The notes: generated from the letters alone by a model not told the origin. DNA of 64,000 nucleotides from Scytonema hofmannii PCC 7110 (GCF_000346485.2 NZ_KQ976354.1:4057436-4121435); one strand, 5' to 3'; shown: positions 51,736 through 62,151, numbered from the stretch's first letter. Numbers and translations are program-made.

Positions 51736-51780
51736 GAGTTTTAAATAATAGTCAACGGTCAACAGTCAATGGTCATGTTA

Positions 51781-53156
51781 TCAAATAGCGTTAAAACGTA
51801 GTAAATCTTGGTCAATCGTAGTAAAACTGTATTCGTAACCATCAGCACGATGAATAAGTTTGACGTATTGTCGATCTACAGCAATACGACGTGTGCTAAT
51901 TAAGACTTCTACTCCTTTAGGAGTTGGAGTTTTAACTCTGGCACGATAAATTCCTGATTTAACGTGTTTACGATCTTTTAGCAAATTACAAATCACATAA
52001 TCACCTGCGGTTGCATGAGTATATTGCTGATTTTTACTGACTAACTTGACTTCTTTTTTACCAGTAATGGGATTCTTTTTGATGCTGGCTATGGCAGGAA
52101 AGCCCTTAGCATTCACTCTTTGAACTTGTCTTGTGCCATGTCCAGTACAGGTAACACGCAATGGTTGACATATTCGCAATTTTACAATTTGGTCAGTTGC
52201 CACACAAGCCGAGTCAATCCAGTGTTGTTTGGGTAAGCGGCTTTGAATCCGAATCATCTTGGTAGATGCGCCATCGCCACTAATTACGGGTAATCCGAAT
52301 TTATGTGCCATTTCAAATATTGCTTTACGAGTAGAATTTACAGCAGCTGCATCACTTAATGACTTTTTCTGATGGGATTTAATTTTTTGAAGAATTTCCG
52401 GTTTACCCTTAAGAAATTGCTCTACTAGCTTATTTCCCTTTTTTTGGTTACATTTTTCACTTCTATTGGGTTAAATTGGAAAAGCGATCGCTACCACCCT
52501 TACTTCGTGAATTAATATGTTCTATTTGTAAGGGTACATCTGTTTGACCGCAATAAACACATTCTCTACCCCAATGCTCAAGCAACGCTTCGCGAGTGAG
52601 TGTAGCCGAATAATGTACCTTGCTGATATTCAATGCCCTCTATATCTGGTGTCTCCATTTTTTGCCAATCGAATTTAACAGATTCAATTGCAATGGATTT
52701 AATTGGTGCTACTTTAAGTAATCGTTTTATCCAAGTCTCAGTAGTTAACAATCTATGCCTTAAACTTGGCGGTAGCCAACCATCTGGCTTTTTGCGGTCA
52801 AATCTCTTTTGGCGATAGCGAAGTCTTCTAGATCTTCTAGAACGTCGAACACCTGCTCGTTTAATTAAGTCCATTTTTATGGCTAGACCTCGATGTTCTA
52901 ATTCCATTGACCAGACTACTTCATTCTTATTTAAATCTACGAGTGTCATGCCAGTAAATTTGCTACCTGGGTCAATTCGGAGTTCTAAATACGATTCTAC
53001 ATTTTCATCAACATCCTTCTCTAAAATTAGAGTAAATGGAAACAACTTGAGTTTTTTAGCTTTGCCAACAGATTGTAGAATTCTCGCTCTTGCAGGTGTT
53101 GTTGGTTTTAATATTTTGCCATTCTTGCTCAGAACAAATACGGAATTAGTAATCAT
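51781..53156 (-). pseudogene. iscB: IscB-type HNH/RuvC nuclease, broken by several frameshifts
   Basis: The intact front (53156-52578) has the PLMP-type start VFVLSKNGKILKPTTPARAR, RuvC-I Asp in LELRIDPGSKFTGMTLV, and an arginine-rich bridge helix RRSRRSRRLRYRQKRFDRKK. It then has AIESVKFDWQKME and EYQQGTLFGY before shifting out of frame. The HNH part survives in another frame (LLEHWGRECVYCGQTDVPLQ, IEHINSRSKGG). The tail (MAHKFGLPVISGDGASTKMI to LLRFNAI) is open from 52311. At least three lesions lie between 52400 and 52590. IscB proteins are the RNA-guided ancestors of Cas9. The omega-RNA should lie just upstream (53157 onward). Confidence 0.85.
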
Positions 53157-53400
53157 TTGATTAGCTCCCTATTGGGGTATAGTGTGCCTCGACACTGCTT
53201 TTAAACTTCTCAAAAAGGTTCGGTGTTACACTATCACAAAGTAGCTATGTTCCTCCCTCGACGCTTGAGACTGGCTAATCTCATTAAGTCATCATTTAAA
53301 AGCGGACTTAAATCCTTGCGGATAACATAGAATAAACAGTTCTATGCTGAGTCTGGTGAAGTCAGTTAACCGAATTGCTCCGATTTACTACGAATTACTT
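53157..53400 (-). ncRNA. Putative IscB omega-RNA (HEARO-like)
   Basis: Directly upstream of iscB, where omega-RNA genes sit. On the minus strand the end includes AAGCAGTGTCGAGGCACACT, then ATACCCCAATAGGGAGC before the ATG, with stems CCCCAATAGGGAG and GTGTAACACCGAACC. This matches the general design of HEARO RNAs; exact ends and guide were not determined. May be vestigial, since the protein is dead. Confidence 0.5.
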
Positions 53401-53419
53401 CGTTTTGTGTACTTCTCAA

Positions 53420-53548
53420 TTAAATTTGAGCTATTGACCAGTAACAGCGCCAATGATACACCGAATTTTCATCAACCGGGAGATTTTCCGGTTCAAGGAC
53501 TTGGGTGCGTGTTTTGACTTCCACATAAAATCTACGAGCTAGAGCCAT
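53420..53548 (-). CDS. Very small hypothetical protein (42 aa)
   Basis: Reads MALARRFYVEVKTRTQVLEP, then ENLPVDENSVYHWRCYWSIA and QI. Too balanced and aromatic for random sequence, with no overlapping gene. Possibly complete or the front of a lost gene. The following 53549-53825 holds no gene besides the ssb upstream region, with AGGAGGAATTAC at 53815 as ribosome-binding site. Confidence 0.4.
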   Translation of the reverse strand: MALARRFYVEVKTRTQVLEPENLPVDENSVYHWRCYWSIAQI

Positions 53549-53825
53549 AACTGCGACATTGTGGTACAATTATACTATTGAAGTGTCAAATGCCATGCTT
53601 GTCAAGCAAAGGTAGCGAGAAGTTGTAGAGTTGTTCGCGACAATCGCTTGACTTTTGTGCTAGAAGTGATGCACAACAACCAATAGAGTCTTTTTTATTT
53701 TAAAAAACTATTGCCAAAATCTCATGCAAATTTTTCCATCCCAACTTTTCTGCTACTTGCCATTAGTTAATGTTATTAAAGCGTTCCTTTGAATTTTGCA
53801 ATTGTTCTGATCGAGGAGGAATTAC

Positions 53826-54368
53826 ATGAATCTTTGTCTTTTGATGGTAGAAATCATCCAAGAACCACAACTGCGTCACACACCAGATGGATTGGAACTT
53901 ACCGAAATGGTGGTACAGTTTCAAGGACTGCGAGCAGAAGATCCACCAGCAACCTTAAGAGCAGTGGGGTGGGGCAATTTAGCTAAAGATATTCATCAAA
54001 ATTATCATCAAGGCGATCGCGTTCTTATAGAAGGACGCCTCAGTATGAATACCATACCGCATCAGGAAGGATATAAAGAAAAGCGAGCAGAATTGACAGT
54101 ACAAAAGATTCATTCTCTAGGAACAGGGTTCGACATAAATTCATCACCGTCTGTTGCTAGAACATCTCCTGCACCTGTAGCGTCTGTACAACCCACTCCC
54201 ACTTACAATTCTCCAATATCTTCTACATCCACTCCAGTGACAAATGGATCTGGTGTCCTTCCTCAAAATAACTTTGACGAACAACGCGTACCTCAAAGTA
54301 CCAATTTCGAGCGCAACACTTATGCAACGCCTGTAGAAGAACAAGATCCAGATGATATTCCTTTTTAG
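53826..54368 (+). CDS. ssb: Single-stranded DNA-binding protein (180 aa)
   Basis: OB-fold at about 1-100 (VEIIQEPQLRHTPDGLELTE; AVGWGNLAKDIHQNYHQGDR; VLIEGRLSMNT), then a flexible Pro/Ser/Thr linker and the acidic tip DPDDIPF that recruits repair and replication proteins. This is the divergent cyanobacterial second type of SSB, shorter in its OB part than E. coli SSB. The ATG at 53826 follows AGGAGGAATTAC. Complete. Confidence 0.9.
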   Translation: MNLCLLMVEIIQEPQLRHTPDGLELTEMVVQFQGLRAEDPPATLRAVGWGNLAKDIHQNYHQGDRVLIEGRLSMNTIPHQEGYKEKRAELTVQKIHSLGTGFDINSSPSVARTSPAPVASVQPTPTYNSPISSTSTPVTNGSGVLPQNNFDEQRVPQSTNFERNTYATPVEEQDPDDIPF

Positions 54369-54472
54369 CTAATGGAAGACTGGCTAATGTCTATTAGACA
54401 TTAGCCATTAGCAATTCGCAATTAACTGCTAAAATCCAAATATTTATAAGCAACGCTTTAAACCTGACCGCT

Positions 54473-56356
54473 ATGAGAAACACTATTCTGGACGTTCGCA
54501 ATCTGCAAGTTGAATTTGTAGGTGATACCAAAGTTGTTAAAGCTGTGGATGGTATCTCTTTTGAGTTGCGCCGAGGAGAAACTCTGGGAATAGTGGGGGA
54601 GTCGGGAAGCGGAAAATCAGTGACAGCCCTGGCTGTAATGGGTTTGATACAAAGTCCTGGGAGGATAAGTGGGGGTGAAATTTTGTTTAGCCCTCAGGAA
54701 AACAGCACGCCTGTTGATTTGCGGAAGTTGCCTAGCGAGGAGATGCAACTTCACAGAGGTGGCGATATTGGTATGATATTTCAAGAACCAATGAGTTCTC
54801 TCAATCCAGTTTACACCATTGGGTTTCAGTTAACAGAAGCAATTTTGCAACATCAAAAGATTTCATCAGAAGAAGCGAAACGACAAGCGATCGCACGCCT
54901 GCAAGAAGTGAAGTTGCTTCCAAGTGATGAAGTGTTGAAGGAACAGTATATGGAGACTGAGAAAACTTCTGTTGGTTCATCAACTCCAGATGAGCAAAAG
55001 CTGACACAATTGGTCAAACAGCACAAAGAATCAATCTTAGACCGTTACCCGCACCAACTTTCTGGTGGTCAATTACAGAGGGTTATGATAGCAATAGCAA
55101 TTTCGTGCAACCCATTGTTATTGATTGCTGACGAACCAACGACAGCGTTAGATGTGACGGTTCAAGCAACAATTCTTGAGTTGTTGCGGGAGTTACAGCA
55201 AAGTCGTGACATGGCAATGATTTTTATTACTCACGATTTAGGGCTGATTGCAGAAATCGCTGACAAAGTCGCAGTAATGTACCGGGGCAAAATTGTAGAA
55301 CAGAGTCCAGCCGCACAAATTTTTGCCGCTCCCCAACATCCCTACACCAAAGGCTTAGTTGCTTGTCGCCCCACCCTCAACCGTCGTCCTCACAAACTCC
55401 TGACAGTTTCCGATTATATGCAAGTAGAGGAAACACCAACAGGAGAGGTGGTGATACAGCCCAAACAACCCGCACAACCACAAGAAGTCACGACTGAGGA
55501 GTTTTCTCAAAGATTAGTCACTTTGGAACAACAGCAGCCTTTATTGGAAGTCCGCAACCTTAAAGTTGGTTTTCCCGTGAAGGGATTGTTTGGCGGTACA
55601 AAACGCTACCACATGGCAGTGAATGGAGTTTCCTTTGAGGTCAAAAAAGGGGAAACTTTGGGATTGGTGGGAGAATCTGGTTGTGGCAAAACCACTGTTG
55701 GGAAAACCTTGCTGCGATTAATTCAACCAATGGGTGGTGAAATCTTGTTTGAGGGACGAGACGTTACACATTTTCAGGGTAAAGCTTTGCAAGAGTTGCG
55801 AAGGGAAATGCAAATTGTGTTTCAAAATCCTTTTAGCGCCCTCGATCCTCGGATGAAGGTTGGGGATGCAATTATGGAACCTTTGGTGATTCACTCTATG
55901 AGCAAGACAAAGCAGCAACGCCGCGATCGCGTAGCTTATCTTTTAGAAAGAGTGGGTTTGAGTGCAGATGCTATCAACCGCTATCCTCACCAATTTTCTG
56001 GGGGACAACGTCAAAGGATTTGTATTGCCCGTTCTTTAGCTTTGAATCCTAAGTTTATCATTTGTGATGAATCCGTTTCCGCTCTTGATGTATCGGTACA
56101 AGCGCAAGTATTGAATTTGCTCAAAGAACTACAAGATGAATTTGGGTTGACTTATATCTTTATTTCTCACGATTTAAGTGTGGTGAAATTTATGAGCGAT
56201 CGCATTTTAGTCATGAATCGCGGTCAAATTGTTGAACAGGGTACGGCGGAGACAATTTATCGAGAACCCAAAGAAGAATACACGCAAAAGCTCATTGCAT
56301 CAATTCCTACAGGTAGCCCCGAACGAGTACGTCAACGTCAAGTGAAAGCGTCGTAA
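54473..56356 (+). CDS. Peptide-type ABC transporter, two fused ATPase domains (627 aa)
   Basis: Two ATPases in one chain, as in GsiA/YejF. First domain: Walker [17 protein letters not shown], signature [12 protein letters not shown], Walker [13 protein letters not shown]. Second: [44 protein letters not shown] (Ser for Pro). The C-terminal Opp/Dpp tail is present for both ([16 protein letters not shown]). It drives import of peptides or similar small molecules; permease and binding protein are not adjacent. Residues of low conservation around 150-180 ([15 protein letters not shown]-like) form a loop. Complete. Confidence 0.92.
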   Translation: MRNTILDVRNLQVEFVGDTKVVKAVDGISFELRRGETLGIVGESGSGKSVTALAVMGLIQSPGRISGGEILFSPQENSTPVDLRKLPSEEMQLHRGGDIGMIFQEPMSSLNPVYTIGFQLTEAILQHQKISSEEAKRQAIARLQEVKLLPSDEVLKEQYMETEKTSVGSSTPDEQKLTQLVKQHKESILDRYPHQLSGGQLQRVMIAIAISCNPLLLIADEPTTALDVTVQATILELLRELQQSRDMAMIFITHDLGLIAEIADKVAVMYRGKIVEQSPAAQIFAAPQHPYTKGLVACRPTLNRRPHKLLTVSDYMQVEETPTGEVVIQPKQPAQPQEVTTEEFSQRLVTLEQQQPLLEVRNLKVGFPVKGLFGGTKRYHMAVNGVSFEVKKGETLGLVGESGCGKTTVGKTLLRLIQPMGGEILFEGRDVTHFQGKALQELRREMQIVFQNPFSALDPRMKVGDAIMEPLVIHSMSKTKQQRRDRVAYLLERVGLSADAINRYPHQFSGGQRQRICIARSLALNPKFIICDESVSALDVSVQAQVLNLLKELQDEFGLTYIFISHDLSVVKFMSDRILVMNRGQIVEQGTAETIYREPKEEYTQKLIASIPTGSPERVRQRQVKAS

Positions 56357-56415
56357 TTGCAGTTTTTTTGTTTTCCTTTTAGGGGCTTCCAAATAAAAAA
56401 ATCCTCAATCTACTT

Positions 56416-56545
56416 CTTGTGGTGCGGGCTTCTAGCCCGCCGATACAGAAATCAAAATCGAGGTAAAAAACCCGCTTTCTCTCTGTTGCAAAGCTTAATA
56501 TCTTGTAGGCTCAATTCAAAGAAACCGGGTTTTTGATATTACTTT
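56416..56545 (-). repeat. Partial copy of the AAACCCGGTTTC element beside a GCGGGC hairpin
   Basis: TTGTGGTGCGGGCTTCTAGC forms a short hairpin at 56416-56440. From 56466 an inverted copy of the core of 41513-41640 follows: AAAAAACCCGCTTTCTCTCT, GCAAAGCTTAATATCTTG, CAAAGAAACCGGGTTTTTG. The outer CTAGAGC ends are missing. Confidence 0.7.
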
Positions 56546-56571
56546 GTTTTGTTGTACCTTACTATTCACTT

Positions 56572-56784
56572 TTACAAGAATGATGATTTTTCATTGATTG
56601 AATATTCAACACGACGAGGATTATCCATGCGCTGAGAAGCATCTGTTATTTCCAATCCTACTACGTTTCCAGATTGGTCATAATCAAAAATAACGCCCGG
56701 TTTCTCCTCATCGCTTTCTTCTATTGGCACATTGCTAAAAATTATTCTCAAAATATCAACTTCAGGGTCGTAGGTAATTTTCAT
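56572..56784 (-). CDS. DUF2283 protein, partner of DUF4258 gene (70 aa)
   Basis: Starts MKITYDPEVDILRIIFSNVP with the DUF2283 pattern EKPGVIFDYDQSGNVVGLEI. Its ATG overlaps the DUF4258 stop by four bases. This pair is a common small bicistron in cyanobacteria, suspected to be a toxin-antitoxin type unit, with DUF2283 as the likely antitoxin side. That role is inference from pairing and size. Confidence 0.85.
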   Translation of the reverse strand: MKITYDPEVDILRIIFSNVPIEESDEEKPGVIFDYDQSGNVVGLEITDASQRMDNPRRVEYSINEKSSFL

Positions 56785-57041
56785 GATTGTCTCCAGTATT
56801 TCTCGATTTTACTAGTTCGATAAACAGTTATCACAACTGGTGGCTCGACATCATCTGCTACAATAACGCGCAGCAAAAAGATTTTACCGTTATCAAACTC
56901 AACTTGTGACTGATAGGCTTTGCGCCCATTTCTTTCTTGGACAATCTGTTGAGGATTCTCGAAAACATGTCCAACCAAGGATAATGGGATTCCTCGTCGT
57001 TCTATTTCTGTTTGTGCGTGACGAGAAATTTTGTACTTCAT
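56781..57041 (-). CDS. DUF4258 protein (86 aa)
   Basis: Begins MKYKISRHAQTEIERRGIPL, the DUF4258 signature (SRHAQTEIERR), and continues VFENPQQIVQERNGRKAYQS. The fold is related to RelE/BrnT-like small RNases, so it may be the toxin half of the pair with DUF2283; not proven. The first codon lies only about 10 bp from the end of the IS200/IS605 element at 57051, so its promoter region is now transposon DNA. Confidence 0.82.
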   Translation of the reverse strand: MKYKISRHAQTEIERRGIPLSLVGHVFENPQQIVQERNGRKAYQSQVEFDNGKIFLLRVIVADDVEPPVVITVYRTSKIEKYWRQS

Positions 57042-57114
57042 TTGACCAAATTATCAACGGCGGGCAAGCCCCTGCTTTTAAGCATGGGGGCTAGCCGTTG
57101 GCATCTTACTGCAG

Positions 57115-57525
57115 TCAAGCTTCTTTTTGGTTCTGAATGTACATCTTAACTACATCTAAAGGTGCGCCGCCTACTGTAGAAACAAAGTAGGAATTAGTCC
57201 ATAACGAAGGTAGTTTGCTTTTTAATTCTGGAAACTCTAGCCGCAAATATCTGGAAGTGGCACCTTTGAATCGCTTCACAACTCGATGAATTCCAAACTG
57301 TGGGTCTACCTCTACCAATAAATGCACATGGTCTGGCATTATTTCCATCTCTAGTATCTCTGCTTGGATTTCTAGAGCTATTTGAGCAAGCAACTCTTTT
57401 AATCTAATTGCCACAGCATTTATTAGCACTTTTCTCCGATACTTGGGGCAAAAAATCACATGATACTTGCATGAGTAGACAATGTTATTGTTTGATTTAA
57501 ATTTTTCCATAATTTCCCGAATCAT
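57115..57525 (-). CDS. tnpA: IS200-type transposase TnpA (136 aa)
   Basis: Y1 HUH transposase: HUH in [16 protein letters not shown], catalytic Tyr in [13 protein letters not shown]-terminal [18 protein letters not shown]. The likely start is [14 protein letters not shown] (57525) or the M five codons later; the longer open frame to 57681 runs antisense to tnpB's start and is not expected to be translated. Intact. Confidence 0.93.
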   Translation of the reverse strand: MIREIMEKFKSNNNIVYSCKYHVIFCPKYRRKVLINAVAIRLKELLAQIALEIQAEILEMEIMPDHVHLLVEVDPQFGIHRVVKRFKGATSRYLRLEFPELKSKLPSLWTNSYFVSTVGGAPLDVVKMYIQNQKEA

Positions 57526-57594
57526 AGTTTCCTGTACCGTATCTATATGATAGAATACAGAAAACAAGTAGACAAGTACAAGGAGGTGATGGTA

Positions 57595-59130
57595 GTGCAA
57601 GTAAGATGGAACTTGAAAATCAAGGCAACTAAGACACAAGACAAAACTCTGTCTCGTCACCTCAATACGCTGCGAGCGCACCGTAATTTTGCACTACGAG
57701 AAAGAGAAACAGGTTACAACACTAATAATCAACATGCAAATTCAGAGATTGTTTATGCTTGGGGTTCATTCTGCGATCTCGAAACCAAGATGGAGTATGG
57801 GTCTTGTTGTCCTTTGTCGTGTCCTGTTTTGAAACATGGCGTAGTTCCACAAGATTTAAACATAGCGAAGAAAGTTAACAAAAAGACTGGTCAAGTTAGA
57901 TGGGATTCAGCAAGTGGTATTCAATCCAAAATTACAACTGAGCTAAGAAATACTCGTGCCAACTTTGCTGAGATAGATTCTTGTGTTTTGCAAACTAACC
58001 TAGCCAAGCTAGATACAGCTTTTACCAACTTTTGGAAACATGGTCGTGGATTCCCTCAATACAAGAAAAGCCTTGATTCTTTTGAGTTCAAGACTGGCAG
58101 AGTTAGGATTAGAAATGTTAGAAACAACTACGCTACCATCTATCTACCTGGCATTGGTTCGGTCAAGATACACAATAGTCGCGACTTAAATGGCATTGAG
58201 GAATTTGGAACTTGCACCGTTAAGAGAGAGGGAGGTAATTGGTACATTTCAGCATTAGTCGAAGTCCCAAACTTACCAGAAACCAAAAAACTAGAGGACG
58301 TTAAATCTGTTGTTGGTATTGACGTGGGAGTGAACAAACTAGTTGCTTTATCAGATGGCAGCTTCATTGAAAACACCAAACCCGCAACCAACAAAAGAAC
58401 TGCAAGGCGCTTAAAAATGCGTCAACGTGCTGCTAGCAGAAAGCAACTCGGTTCTCAGAACAAGAAAAAGGCACATCAACGTGTTGCCAAGATGCAACAT
58501 GAAATATCTCAAGAGCGGGATGGACGCAACTGGCAAGGTGCTCAAAAGATTGTCAACACAGCAGACGTGATTGGACGTGAAGACTTGAATGTTGCCAACA
58601 TGGTCAAACGTGCTAAACCCAAACATAATGGCAACGGCGGCTATCAGAAAAATGGGGCTAAAGCTAAATCTGGGTTGAATAAAGCAATCTTGGACTGCGG
58701 ATGGAATGATTTGTTCAACAAGATTGCTTGGCTTGCTTTGAAAACGGGGAAGCCTGTAGTTCTTGTCAATCCAAAACACAGTAGTCAAGAATGTCCACAA
58801 TGTCATCACGTTGATCAAAGCAATCGTGATGGCGAAAAGTTTTTATGTGTAAAATGCGGCTATACTGAACACGCAGACACTAAAGCTTCTCGAACAGTCG
58901 GGAAGAGAGTGGGGTTGGTTTTCCCCAGAAAAATTAAAAAAACCCTACCGAGGGACTCTCGGAAAGTCACGCCTGTGAAGCCTGCTAGTCAGGAAGCATC
59001 AACCGGATTGAGGGTTGAGTCCAGGAACCATGCCTTTGGGCAGTTGAATATGCAGTTGTCCCTCTTTGATACAACTGTTTATACAACTGCCGACAATCGG
59101 GTATCTAGGAGATACGGCAAAAACTCTTAG
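57595..59130 (+). CDS. tnpB: TnpB-type RNA-guided nuclease (511 aa)
   Basis: RuvC-I Asp in [17 protein letters not shown], RuvC-II Glu in [11 protein letters not shown], zinc ribbon CPQCHHVDQ...CVKCGY, RuvC-III Asp in [14 protein letters not shown]. So all catalytic acids and the four Cys are present. The GTG at 57595 is chosen because AGGAGG lies eight bases upstream; the ATG at 57547 would put that site inside the gene. The C-terminal extension beyond about residue 440 is variable and overlaps the presumed guide RNA. Likely active. Confidence 0.93.
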   Translation: MQVRWNLKIKATKTQDKTLSRHLNTLRAHRNFALRERETGYNTNNQHANSEIVYAWGSFCDLETKMEYGSCCPLSCPVLKHGVVPQDLNIAKKVNKKTGQVRWDSASGIQSKITTELRNTRANFAEIDSCVLQTNLAKLDTAFTNFWKHGRGFPQYKKSLDSFEFKTGRVRIRNVRNNYATIYLPGIGSVKIHNSRDLNGIEEFGTCTVKREGGNWYISALVEVPNLPETKKLEDVKSVVGIDVGVNKLVALSDGSFIENTKPATNKRTARRLKMRQRAASRKQLGSQNKKKAHQRVAKMQHEISQERDGRNWQGAQKIVNTADVIGREDLNVANMVKRAKPKHNGNGGYQKNGAKAKSGLNKAILDCGWNDLFNKIAWLALKTGKPVVLVNPKHSSQECPQCHHVDQSNRDGEKFLCVKCGYTEHADTKASRTVGKRVGLVFPRKIKKTLPRDSRKVTPVKPASQEASTGLRVESRNHAFGQLNMQLSLFDTTVYTTADNRVSRRYGKNS

Positions 59131-59165
59131 AGAATCCCCTTCCCTTTAGGGATGGGGAGTGTCAA
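58950..59165 (+). ncRNA. Putative TnpB guide RNA (reRNA) at element right end
   Basis: TnpB guide RNAs derive from the 3' part of tnpB and the right end, with the guide starting beyond the last base. This stretch ends with the hairpin CCCCTTCCCTTTAGGGATGG followed by GTGTC. Position is from family knowledge; structure was not computed. Confidence 0.35.
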
Positions 59166-59276
59166 AAATTTCATAATAGATCACCTAAAAGCCAGGTAAA
59201 TTAAACATCCTGCTCTGCTAACCTAGACTTGAGCAGTATAGCGTAGCTTTGCTGCAAATAAGGAGGAATCAAAAAA

Positions 59277-60323
59277 ATGCCCGGACACGACATTATCGTT
59301 GTCGGAGCATCGGCGGGTGGAGTCGAAGCACTGACTTTCTTGGTAAAAAATTTACCACAAGACTTGAATGCTGCTGTCTTAATAGTCTTACACGTACCCA
59401 GTCATAGTACTAGCGTTTTGCCCCGCATTCTTGAGAGAGCAGGTAATTTGCCTGCTGTCCATGCTCGAGATGGTGAACCCCTTTTGCTAGGAAGAATCTA
59501 TATTGCCCCGCCAGATTATCACTTATTGGTGAAACTGGGAACTTTACAACTCTCGCGAGGACCAAGGGAAAATAGTCATCGTCCAGCAATAGATCCCCTG
59601 TTCCGTACTGCTGCAAGAGCATACGGTCAAAGAGTTATTGGTGTCGTGTTGACAGGTGTACTTGATGATGGTACCGCAGGACTAAAGGCCGTAAAAATGC
59701 GCGGTGGTGTGGCTGTTGTTCAAAATCCTGATGATGCAATGTATGCGGGAATGCCGCGCAGTGCGATCGAGAATGTCGATGATGTTGACTATGTATTGCC
59801 ACTATCAGATATCCCAAGTACGTTGGTAGTTTTGGTAAACACGCCAGTGGAAGTTGTGGTAGAAAATCCTATTCCTAAGGACATAGCATTTGAATCTGAT
59901 TTGGCAGAGATGAAGATGGCACAACTTAACAACGAAGATAAACCGGGCAAACCATCTCCTTTTGCTTGTCCTGATTGTGGTGGAACCCTTTGGGATCTGT
60001 CTCAGGGGGATTTGTTGAAATTTCGATGCCGCACGGGTCATGCTTTCTCAGCAGCAACGCTGCTAGCAAAACAATCTGATGCCTTAGAGGATGCATTGTG
60101 GATTGCGCTGAGAGCATTAGAGGAGAAAGCCTCTCTAGCACATCGGATGTCTCAACGAATGCGCGATCGCAACCAAACTCTCTCAGCAACACGATTGGAA
60201 CAAGAGGCAAAAGATGCTCAAAAGCGTGCTGCTGTCATTCAAGAAGTACTTCGTAAGGGCGATGCTACGATTGAAGATAATGTATCTTCATCTTTAGATA
60301 TAGATGCACTAACTAAGGAGTAG
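59277..60323 (+). CDS. cheB: CheB-type protein-glutamate methylesterase without receiver domain (348 aa)
   Basis: Removes methyl groups from receptor glutamates. Catalytic Ser12 in IIVVGASAGGVEAL, His in LIVLHVPSHSTSVL, Asp in VVLTGVLDDGTAGL. No N-terminal receiver domain, so activity is not controlled by CheA phosphorylation in the usual way. A C-terminal ribbon follows (CPDCGGTLWDLSQGD, FRCRTGHAF), then a helical tail (ALRALEEKASLAHRMSQRMR). The start has AGGAGG nine bases upstream. 102 bp before the broken cheR gene: the pair was a CheB-CheR signalling unit of the kind linked to PAS kinases. Confidence 0.93.
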   Translation: MPGHDIIVVGASAGGVEALTFLVKNLPQDLNAAVLIVLHVPSHSTSVLPRILERAGNLPAVHARDGEPLLLGRIYIAPPDYHLLVKLGTLQLSRGPRENSHRPAIDPLFRTAARAYGQRVIGVVLTGVLDDGTAGLKAVKMRGGVAVVQNPDDAMYAGMPRSAIENVDDVDYVLPLSDIPSTLVVLVNTPVEVVVENPIPKDIAFESDLAEMKMAQLNNEDKPGKPSPFACPDCGGTLWDLSQGDLLKFRCRTGHAFSAATLLAKQSDALEDALWIALRALEEKASLAHRMSQRMRDRNQTLSATRLEQEAKDAQKRAAVIQEVLRKGDATIEDNVSSSLDIDALTKE

Positions 60324-60943
60324 ATCAAATACTGCTGCATCATATGTCTTTTTTTTACTGCTATTTCTTACAAAAATCATATTGCAATACTGCTTGATAA
60401 TAATTCATAAGAAGTATAAAAAAACATGAGCAATGACAAACCCAATCCTGAATTAGAAAAATTATTAGAATATATCAAACGCAGTAGAGGCTTTGATTTT
60501 AGCGGTTACAAGCGCACTAGTCTAAGTCGTCGAATACGGCGACGAATGGAAACAATTAACGTTGAAAACTATACTAAGTATTTGGATTACTTAGAAGTAC
60601 ACCCGGATTAGTTTATTGAACTATTTAATACAATTCTAATTAATATTACGGCTTTTTTTCGAGAGCCAGAAGCTTGGGAGTACATCGCAACCGAAGTTAT
60701 TCTTCAAATTGTAGCTAACAAACGCCATGATAAACCCATCCGCGTTTGGAGTGCTGGTTGTGCTTCTGGGGAAGAAACCTATACCTTAGCAATTTTGCTA
60801 GCAGAAGTACTGGGAATGGAAGAGTACACAGCGCGAGTGAAGGTGTTTGCGACGGATGTGGATCTGGATGCTCTTAATCTTGCTCGTCAGGCAAACTACG
60901 GTTTAAAAGAAATGCAAAGTATTCCTCCAAATTTACAAGAGAA

Positions 60944-62151
60944 CAGGACTTACGCATTGACAGAAAATTGACTATGTGCATTCAAGCCTACCTGTTGTTT
61001 AAGGTGTTCTAGAATGAAGTCACGAGCTACGTGAAGAGACAAATTTCTCTGGACTTCGTACCAGTTTTCAATTAACTCTTCTATTCTCATTAATTCTAAT
61101 TGGGTAAAGGCGCGGATAGCACTAAAAAAGTGAGTTCTAATTGCCGCAGATGTCCTCACCATAAATCGCTCAATTCCACACACTTGTTTAATAGCTCGAT
61201 GGTAGCATTCAATTCCCCAATGAATTGAATGTAATTCTTTAAACTCTGCCATAGATATTGAAAAAAGTGCATCGAGGTCAGGTACATACATGATGTAATA
61301 TCTGTGAGCTTCGTTTTTGAAATCTCTCCGAAATACTTTCACTTGCCCAAACTTTTTCAGATACACTATTAAACCAGTTTCGGGAATTTCTAGATTTTGG
61401 ACTTGGATAAAATTTTTACCATCGACTGAACAGGAACGATTTTTAGCTATCCCAGTTAAAAACCCTAATTCCTGGTTTTTTAGGAACTTCAAGTTTTTCT
61501 GACTGGAATACCAAGCATCAGTAGTCACTATCTTTGGCTCCAATCCCCACTCCAAAACCTCAGTAATCATTTCTCGTAAGTAGTCATTTTTTGTTTTACC
61601 ATCTTGTTTGTTATAAATGCGATAATTTACTGGTACAGACTTACCCGACACATCGGTGTAATACAAGGTAATTAGCTGAATTCCTTTGACTGTACGATGA
61701 TGCCGTCCCGAATAAAAATAACCAATTAACTCTGTTAATTTTTCACTATGAGCCTTGTCAATTACCGTATCGTCTCCACTTAATGTGCCACCTACCAAAT
61801 TGATATGCGGCTTAACTTCATTAAACAAATCTAATGGTTCATACTGCTCACGTAACAAAAATCTGTTGACACTATCATGAGACAAATCTTCCATGATTTC
61901 TGCTAAACGTGTGCAGCCTGGATATTTCGATTCCGCCAGTAAAAACAGAGTGTAAGTGTTTAAATCGCATTTGGCCGTGGATGGCTTGGTAGTTACTCTA
62001 ATTGCCCATACCCTCAATCGAGACAAGATAAATTATCCATCTTTCCAGTCTCCTACGGACTAGCGTAGGCGTAGCTCGCCGTAGGCATCGCCGATGTTTT
62101 TCGGTTTTTTATTACTGCATTTATTGTCTCATTTGTCAATGCGTAAGTCCT
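60944..62151. mobile_element. 1208-bp IS (IS4/IS701-like DDE) with 19-bp TIRs, 5-bp TSD
   Basis: Perfect terminal inverted repeats CAGGACTTACGCATTGACA (60944-60962) and its complement (62133-62151). Target duplication GAGAA at 60939-60943 and 62152-62156. It carries one transposase gene on the minus strand. Insertion is within the cheR-PAS gene; boundaries are exact. Confidence 0.95.
60950..62026 (-). CDS. DDE transposase of the inserted IS (358 aa)
   Basis: An RNase H-fold transposase: first Asp in LSGDDTVIDKAHSEKL, second Asp in IVTTDAWYSSQKNLKFLKNQ, Glu in HWGIECYHRAIKQVCGIERF. Start MSRLRVWAIRVTTKPS; the stop lies inside the left terminal repeat. Family assignment (IS701 or another IS4-group branch) is from motif layout only. 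No lesion; likely able to transpose. Confidence 0.88.
   Translation of the reverse strand: MSRLRVWAIRVTTKPSTAKCDLNTYTLFLLAESKYPGCTRLAEIMEDLSHDSVNRFLLREQYEPLDLFNEVKPHINLVGGTLSGDDTVIDKAHSEKLTELIGYFYSGRHHRTVKGIQLITLYYTDVSGKSVPVNYRIYNKQDGKTKNDYLREMITEVLEWGLEPKIVTTDAWYSSQKNLKFLKNQELGFLTGIAKNRSCSVDGKNFIQVQNLEIPETGLIVYLKKFGQVKVFRRDFKNEAHRYYIMYVPDLDALFSISMAEFKELHSIHWGIECYHRAIKQVCGIERFMVRTSAAIRTHFFSAIRAFTQLELMRIEELIENWYEVQRNLSLHVARDFILEHLKQQVGLNAHSQFSVNA

Larger units (their letters stand above)
57051..59165. mobile_element. IS200/IS605-family element, tnpA and tnpB divergent
   Basis: The left end is a long hairpin: CAACGGC pairs with GCCGTTG around GCCCCTGCTTTTAAGCATGG at 57055-57100. The right end hairpin is CCCCTTCCCTTTAGGGATGG at about 59135-59157. 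tnpA lies on the minus strand and tnpB on plus. Both genes look intact. Flanks are the DUF4258 gene and cheB region, neither cut. Exact termini and target need comparison with an empty site. Confidence 0.85.

Noticed and set aside
53789-53986. 65-aa frame upstream of and overlapping ssb
   Set aside because: Out of frame with the OB-fold protein, which has its own ribosome-binding site.
58140-58818. Two minus-strand frames of 84 and 135 aa inside tnpB
   Set aside because: Antisense shadows of the TnpB catalytic region.
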